A DNA stretch of 9,587 nucleotides from JBCDBW01 sp039182965. GTDB taxonomy: Bacteria; Verrucomicrobiota; Verrucomicrobiia; Verrucomicrobiales; DEV007. The notes below the pieces were generated by a model, which was not told the origin of the DNA, made no database searches, and was given only the letters and a program-made list of their open reading frames with translations. The translations under genes were made by a program, and so were the position numbers. Shown in pieces: positions 7,601 through 9,587 of this stretch; positions within the stretch are counted from its first letter, which is position 1; each line of letters opens with the position of its first letter. Location: positions 1-9,587 of the forward strand of contig JBCDBW010000140.1 in the NCBI GenBank assembly GCA_039182965.1. The letters run 5' to 3'.

Positions 7601-8052
7601 AAGAAAACAAGGAATTCAAAGCCACCTACGAACTCGGAGAATCGCTTTTCCACAAAGATGGCGCCTGTGTCACCTGCCACCAAGCCAATGGCCAAGGCGT
7701 CATTAATATCTATCCCCCCATCGTCGATACCGAATGGGTGAACGGCGATAAAGAGCGCCTCATCAAACTAGTCCTGCACGGCCTCTGGGGTCCCATCACC
7801 ATCAAGGACAAACTCTACGATCCCCAAAAAGGCGTCCCCCCCATGACCGCGCTCGGCGCCATGTATTCCGATAACGAAGTCGCCGCCGTCCTCACCTACG
7901 TCCGCCACTCCTGGGGCAACAACTCCGGTCCCGTCTCCGCCGAAGAAGTCAAAGCCGTCCGCGAAGCCACCAAAGACCGCGCCACCTTCTACTCCCCGGA
8001 AGAACTCCTCAAAGAACACCCCCTTCCCAACGAAAACACCGCCCAGAAGTAG
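4615..8052 (+). CDS. PVC-type secreted multidomain protein: SGNH hydrolase + dehydrogenase-like beta-propeller + HEAT-like repeats + cytochrome c
   Basis: The 1145 residues start with a signal peptide (K2/R13, hydrophobic 15-30, likely cleavage near QAA at 31-33) and a Lys/Pro-rich linker to about 90. An SGNH/GDSL hydrolase-like domain follows (about 94-318): Ser102 in IGNS, Gly132 in NMGFPG, Asn193 in GFNES, His299 in NGVHLGDQGY. Residues about 430-780 match the PVC 'membrane-bound dehydrogenase' beta-propeller (sorbosone/PQQ-dehydrogenase-like), with two acidic DxDGDG loops at 495-501 and 538-544 that look calcium-binding. Residues about 836-960 are helical HEAT-like repeats. The C-terminus is a cytochrome c domain with CVTCH at 1018-1022 and a probable axial Met1077 in VPPMTAL. 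Heme attachment requires export, so it works in the periplasm or at the cell surface. Such fusions are typical of Planctomycetota and Verrucomicrobiota; their substrates are not established. Position between a divergent AraC-type regulator and a sulfatase suggests carbohydrate processing (inference). Start is the ATG giving the signal peptide; no Shine-Dalgarno. Confidence 0.95.
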   Translation: MKIPLPQFPTITRPTLAAVTALSIALIGIPQAAEKSNAKAKKPSAERNPSEEIVPTPIEVQQKDELRPLYKQPKELAAKKTKTTSLPLSPSKGERIVFIGNSLAERMQHYGHFETLLHKAFPNSEITFRNMGFPGHTPAFRPEAGQPDPWAFPGAETFRPEINAHHGKGHYPKPDEWLTILEADTIVAFFGFNESFDGLEGVGNFETELAAFVDHTLSRSYNEKTAPNLILATPIAVEAHPDYLLPDADSRNEILAAYAKTVKQVAKQKDVGVLDLFSPTQRRFAKSAQSSPLTINGVHLGDQGYRFLAPVLLKKLFGPVSPAEQVDEQLLREAIYDKSWFFRNDYRMLNGVHAYGQRWAPYGNFNYPEEIEKIREMTALRDENIWKIAQGKSKTLDVDDAKTRPLTPVTTNYTPSEKTGTANYLLEKEALEKFTLPEGYEVSVFATEQEFPLLQNPAQMLFDNEGRLWVTVVPSYPHYKPGDELPNDKLLIYEDTDGDGRADKETVFADNLHVPIGFQFAPEGVYISEEPYLTLHKDTNGDGKSDTKEYILDGFDPHDTHHAISAFDTDYGGGIFMCEGRFLHSQVETPWGPQRMTDGGAWRFDPKSWKVDRFLQTDVSNPWGVTHDEFGQNFLNDASGGNQYWMLPLSVKVPHAHEIDKVEKFNYEHHIRPSSGSEFLHSRHFPDEVQGDYLYCNSIGFLGIKQYQTFEDGIAIKGKWRQDLIQSSDGNCRPADLELAPDGSLYFIDWHNALIGHMQHSARDPMRNNQYGRIYRITYPERPLVDPPEIAGADIETLFENFKLPELQARKRSHAELRGRDAAEVIEYAHQFAEENGDDERLVLEALWTTWGHHQPSIPLLEKCLNSSDHRIRSAAIRVVRHCNHILENPIQYYLVAAEDEHPRVRLEALAAASWLGGDEGAEVLLTVASQPTDEWIRTSLNSAILLLKPNTEQLLAEGKFDKATIADVDLLLASELPGRPKRESVLTKGLKLAGKENKEFKATYELGESLFHKDGACVTCHQANGQGVINIYPPIVDTEWVNGDKERLIKLVLHGLWGPITIKDKLYDPQKGVPPMTALGAMYSDNEVAAVLTYVRHSWGNNSGPVSAEEVKAVREATKDRATFYSPEELLKEHPLPNENTAQK

Positions 8053-8091
8053 CACTGGTTGATCCCCCGACGCGTATCCCCGTTTTCGCAT

Positions 8092-8113
8092 TCCCTCTCC
8101 CTGGGCAGAGGGA
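8092..8113. repeat. Extragenic inverted repeat, TCCCTCT...AGAGGGA
   Basis: A 7-bp perfect stem (8092-8098 with 8107-8113) encloses an 8-base loop CCCTGGGC, in the 99-base gap between the large cytochrome gene and the sulfatase. No T-run follows, so it is a poor intrinsic terminator. It resembles the CCCTCTCCC/GGGAGAGGG extragenic palindromes scattered in many GC-rich genomes. It could attenuate read-through or protect the mRNA 3' end. Downstream GGAAGG (8124-8129) is too far from the sulfatase ATG to be its ribosome binding site. Confidence 0.5.
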
Positions 8114-8151
8114 CGGGATAAAAGGAAGGGCGTTCCACGCATATCCATATC

Positions 8152-9587
8152 ATGAAATCACTTCACCTATTTCTCCTAGTCTTCCTCAGCGTCTCCGCGT
8201 CCACGCGTGAGACCCATTCCGCCTCTCCCAATATCGTCATCCTCTACGCCGACGACCTCGGCTACGGTGACCTCGGCTGCTACAACCCCGAATCGAAAAT
8301 CCCCACCCCACACCTCGACCAACTCGCCGCCGACGGCATGCGCTTCACCGACGGCCACTCCTCCTCCGGGATCTGCACCCCCAGCCGTTACGCCCTCCTC
8401 ACCGGGCGCCATCACTGGCGCAAATTCCACGGCATCGTCAACGCCCTCGGCGGCTCCGTCTTCGACGCCGATCGCCTCACTCTCCCGGAAATGCTCCAAG
8501 AAAAAGGCTACAGCACCGCCTGCATCGGCAAATGGCACCTCGGCTGGGACTGGGACGCGATCAAACTCCCCAACGCCAAAGCCAACACCATCCAGGACGG
8601 CAATCGCAAGAAAACCGAATGGCCCCCCACCGCCTTCGACTGGTCCCAGCCCATTCCCGACGGCCCCCTCGCACACGGCTTCGATCACTACTTCGGCGAT
8701 ACCGTAATCAATTTCCCCCCATACGCCTGGATCGAAGACGATAAACTCGTTGAGGCGCCCGACACGCTGATGGACACGACGAAATGGAAGCTCATCAAGG
8801 AAGGCAATTGGGAATGCCGCCCCGGCCCCATGATCTCCACTTGGGACCCCTACGAAAATATCCCCGAAACAACCCGCCGCGGCGTCGCCTACATCAAGAC
8901 GCAAGCCGAAACCGATAACCCCTTCTTTCTCTACTTCGCGTTCCCCTCTCCCCACGCTCCCATCATTCCGAACGATCGCTTCGACGGAAAATCCCAGGCC
9001 GGACCCTACGGCGACTTCGTCCACGAAACCGACGACGCCATCGGCCAATTGCTGGCGGCTCTCGAAGACTCCGGACAGGCCGACAACACGATCGTAATCT
9101 TCACCGCCGACAACGGCCCCGAAAAATACGCTTACGCCCGCACCGAGAATCACGACCATTGGTCGTCCACCCCGCTCCGCGGCCTCAAGCGCGATATCTA
9201 TGAAGGCGGTCACCGCGTCCCCTTCATCATCAAATGGCCCGGCCTCCTCGAACCCGGCTCCACCTCCGACGCCCTGGTCTCCCAAATCGATCTCATGGCC
9301 ACCCTCGCCGCCCACCTCGACTTCGACCTCCCCGACAACGCCGCCGAAGACTCCCACAACCTCCTCCCGCTCTTCAATGGTGACACCACCGATCCCGTCC
9401 GCACCACACACATCCACAACACCAAAACCGATCACTACGCCATCCGCCATGGCGACTGGCTCCTCGTCGACGCCAAAAACGGTTACGTCAGCGGCCGCTT
9501 CCCCGATTGGGAGGAACAATTCGGATACACCAACGACGACAACGAAGCCGGCCAACTCTTCAATCTCAAAACCGACCTCACCCAAAA
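8152..9587 (+). CDS. Formylglycine-dependent sulfatase, arylsulfatase family S1 (3' end beyond window)
   Basis: The frame is open from the ATG at 8152 to the right edge, 478 complete codons. A signal peptide (K2, hydrophobic 4-16, likely cleavage near 16-24) precedes the sulfatase core. The active-site set is intact: metal-binding Asp34-Asp35 in LYADDLGYGD, the C-T-P-S-R motif at 75-79 with TGR after it (Cys75 converted to formylglycine), Lys127 and His129 in IGKWHLG, His268 in PSPHAP, Asp320-Asn321 in TADNG, and Lys346 in GLKRDIYEGG. It hydrolyses a sulfate ester, most likely on a glycan, after export. Cys-type activation needs a maturase (FGE or anSME) encoded elsewhere. The visible C-terminal part (HYAIRHGDWLLV... 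LFNLKTDLTQ) is normal for the family's C-terminal subdomain, so probably only a few dozen residues are missing. It lies 99 bases downstream of the SGNH/cytochrome gene on the same strand and may share its transcript. SulfAtlas subfamily and substrate cannot be given by eye. Confidence 0.95.
   Translation, partial: MKSLHLFLLVFLSVSASTRETHSASPNIVILYADDLGYGDLGCYNPESKIPTPHLDQLAADGMRFTDGHSSSGICTPSRYALLTGRHHWRKFHGIVNALGGSVFDADRLTLPEMLQEKGYSTACIGKWHLGWDWDAIKLPNAKANTIQDGNRKKTEWPPTAFDWSQPIPDGPLAHGFDHYFGDTVINFPPYAWIEDDKLVEAPDTLMDTTKWKLIKEGNWECRPGPMISTWDPYENIPETTRRGVAYIKTQAETDNPFFLYFAFPSPHAPIIPNDRFDGKSQAGPYGDFVHETDDAIGQLLAALEDSGQADNTIVIFTADNGPEKYAYARTENHDHWSSTPLRGLKRDIYEGGHRVPFIIKWPGLLEPGSTSDALVSQIDLMATLAAHLDFDLPDNAAEDSHNLLPLFNGDTTDPVRTTHIHNTKTDHYAIRHGDWLLVDAKNGYVSGRFPDWEEQFGYTNDDNEAGQLFNLKTDLTQ

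Noticed and set aside
8120..8130. GGAAGG as ribosome binding site of the sulfatase.
   Set aside because: It lies 22 bases upstream of the ATG and there is no in-frame start closer to it.
8176..9585. A 469-residue minus-strand open frame antisense to the sulfatase.
   Set aside because: Its product is Gly/Val/Glu-rich with no recognisable domain. The plus strand has an intact sulfatase with all catalytic motifs. NNC-biased plus codons rarely create stops in the reverse frame.
1..9587. tRNA, rRNA, CRISPR array, insertion sequence, prophage or toxin-antitoxin/defence module.
   Set aside because: No cloverleaf-like sequence in the gaps, no spaced repeats, no transposase or integrase motifs, and every long gap is 131 bases or less.

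Overview
The window looks like a chromosomal segment from a member of the PVC group, most likely Verrucomicrobiota, possibly a marine or polysaccharide-degrading lineage. The strongest pointer is a 1145-residue secreted protein with the 'PVC-type' architecture: SGNH hydrolase, dehydrogenase-like beta-propeller, helical repeats and a C-terminal CxxCH cytochrome c domain. It is followed by a formylglycine-type sulfatase and faces a divergent PAS-AraC regulator. The lineage is inferred from these families; no 16S or marker-gene search was possible.

Left part (1-3727). A minus-strand metallo-beta-lactamase-fold hydrolase of the UlaG/NAPE-PLD-like type runs off the left edge. Divergent from it is a plus-strand pair: a type-B J-domain protein (CbpA-like) and, 6 bases later, a small MerR/CbpM-like protein. 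A 131-base gap separates these from a three-histidine-box membrane fatty acyl desaturase with a charged helical C-terminal extension. The first four genes suggest protein and membrane-lipid maintenance, but their functional connection is only an inference from proximity.

Right part (3734-9587). The PAS-AraC regulator is convergent with the desaturase; their stop codons are 6 bases apart, in the two arms of a small inverted repeat. It is divergent across 131 bases from the large SGNH/propeller/cytochrome gene. About 100 bases further, a sulfatase with a signal peptide runs off the right edge, probably lacking only its last few dozen residues. The likely reading is a small regulated locus for extracytoplasmic processing of a sulfated and possibly acylated glycan, with electrons from an oxidation step passed to a c-type heme. 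The substrate is unknown.

Window-wide features. The plus strand is C-rich and G-poor whichever strand is coding. Plus-strand genes use mostly NNC codons and minus-strand genes use mostly NNG/NNT codons, so the bias follows the DNA strand. This also explains the many long antisense open frames, which I treat as shadows. None of the seven gene starts has a convincing Shine-Dalgarno sequence at normal spacing. No rRNA, tRNA, CRISPR array, insertion sequence or phage gene was seen. No gene-free stretch exceeds about 131 bases. I do not see a clearly novel defence or mobile system; the least understood object is the large multidomain cytochrome protein.
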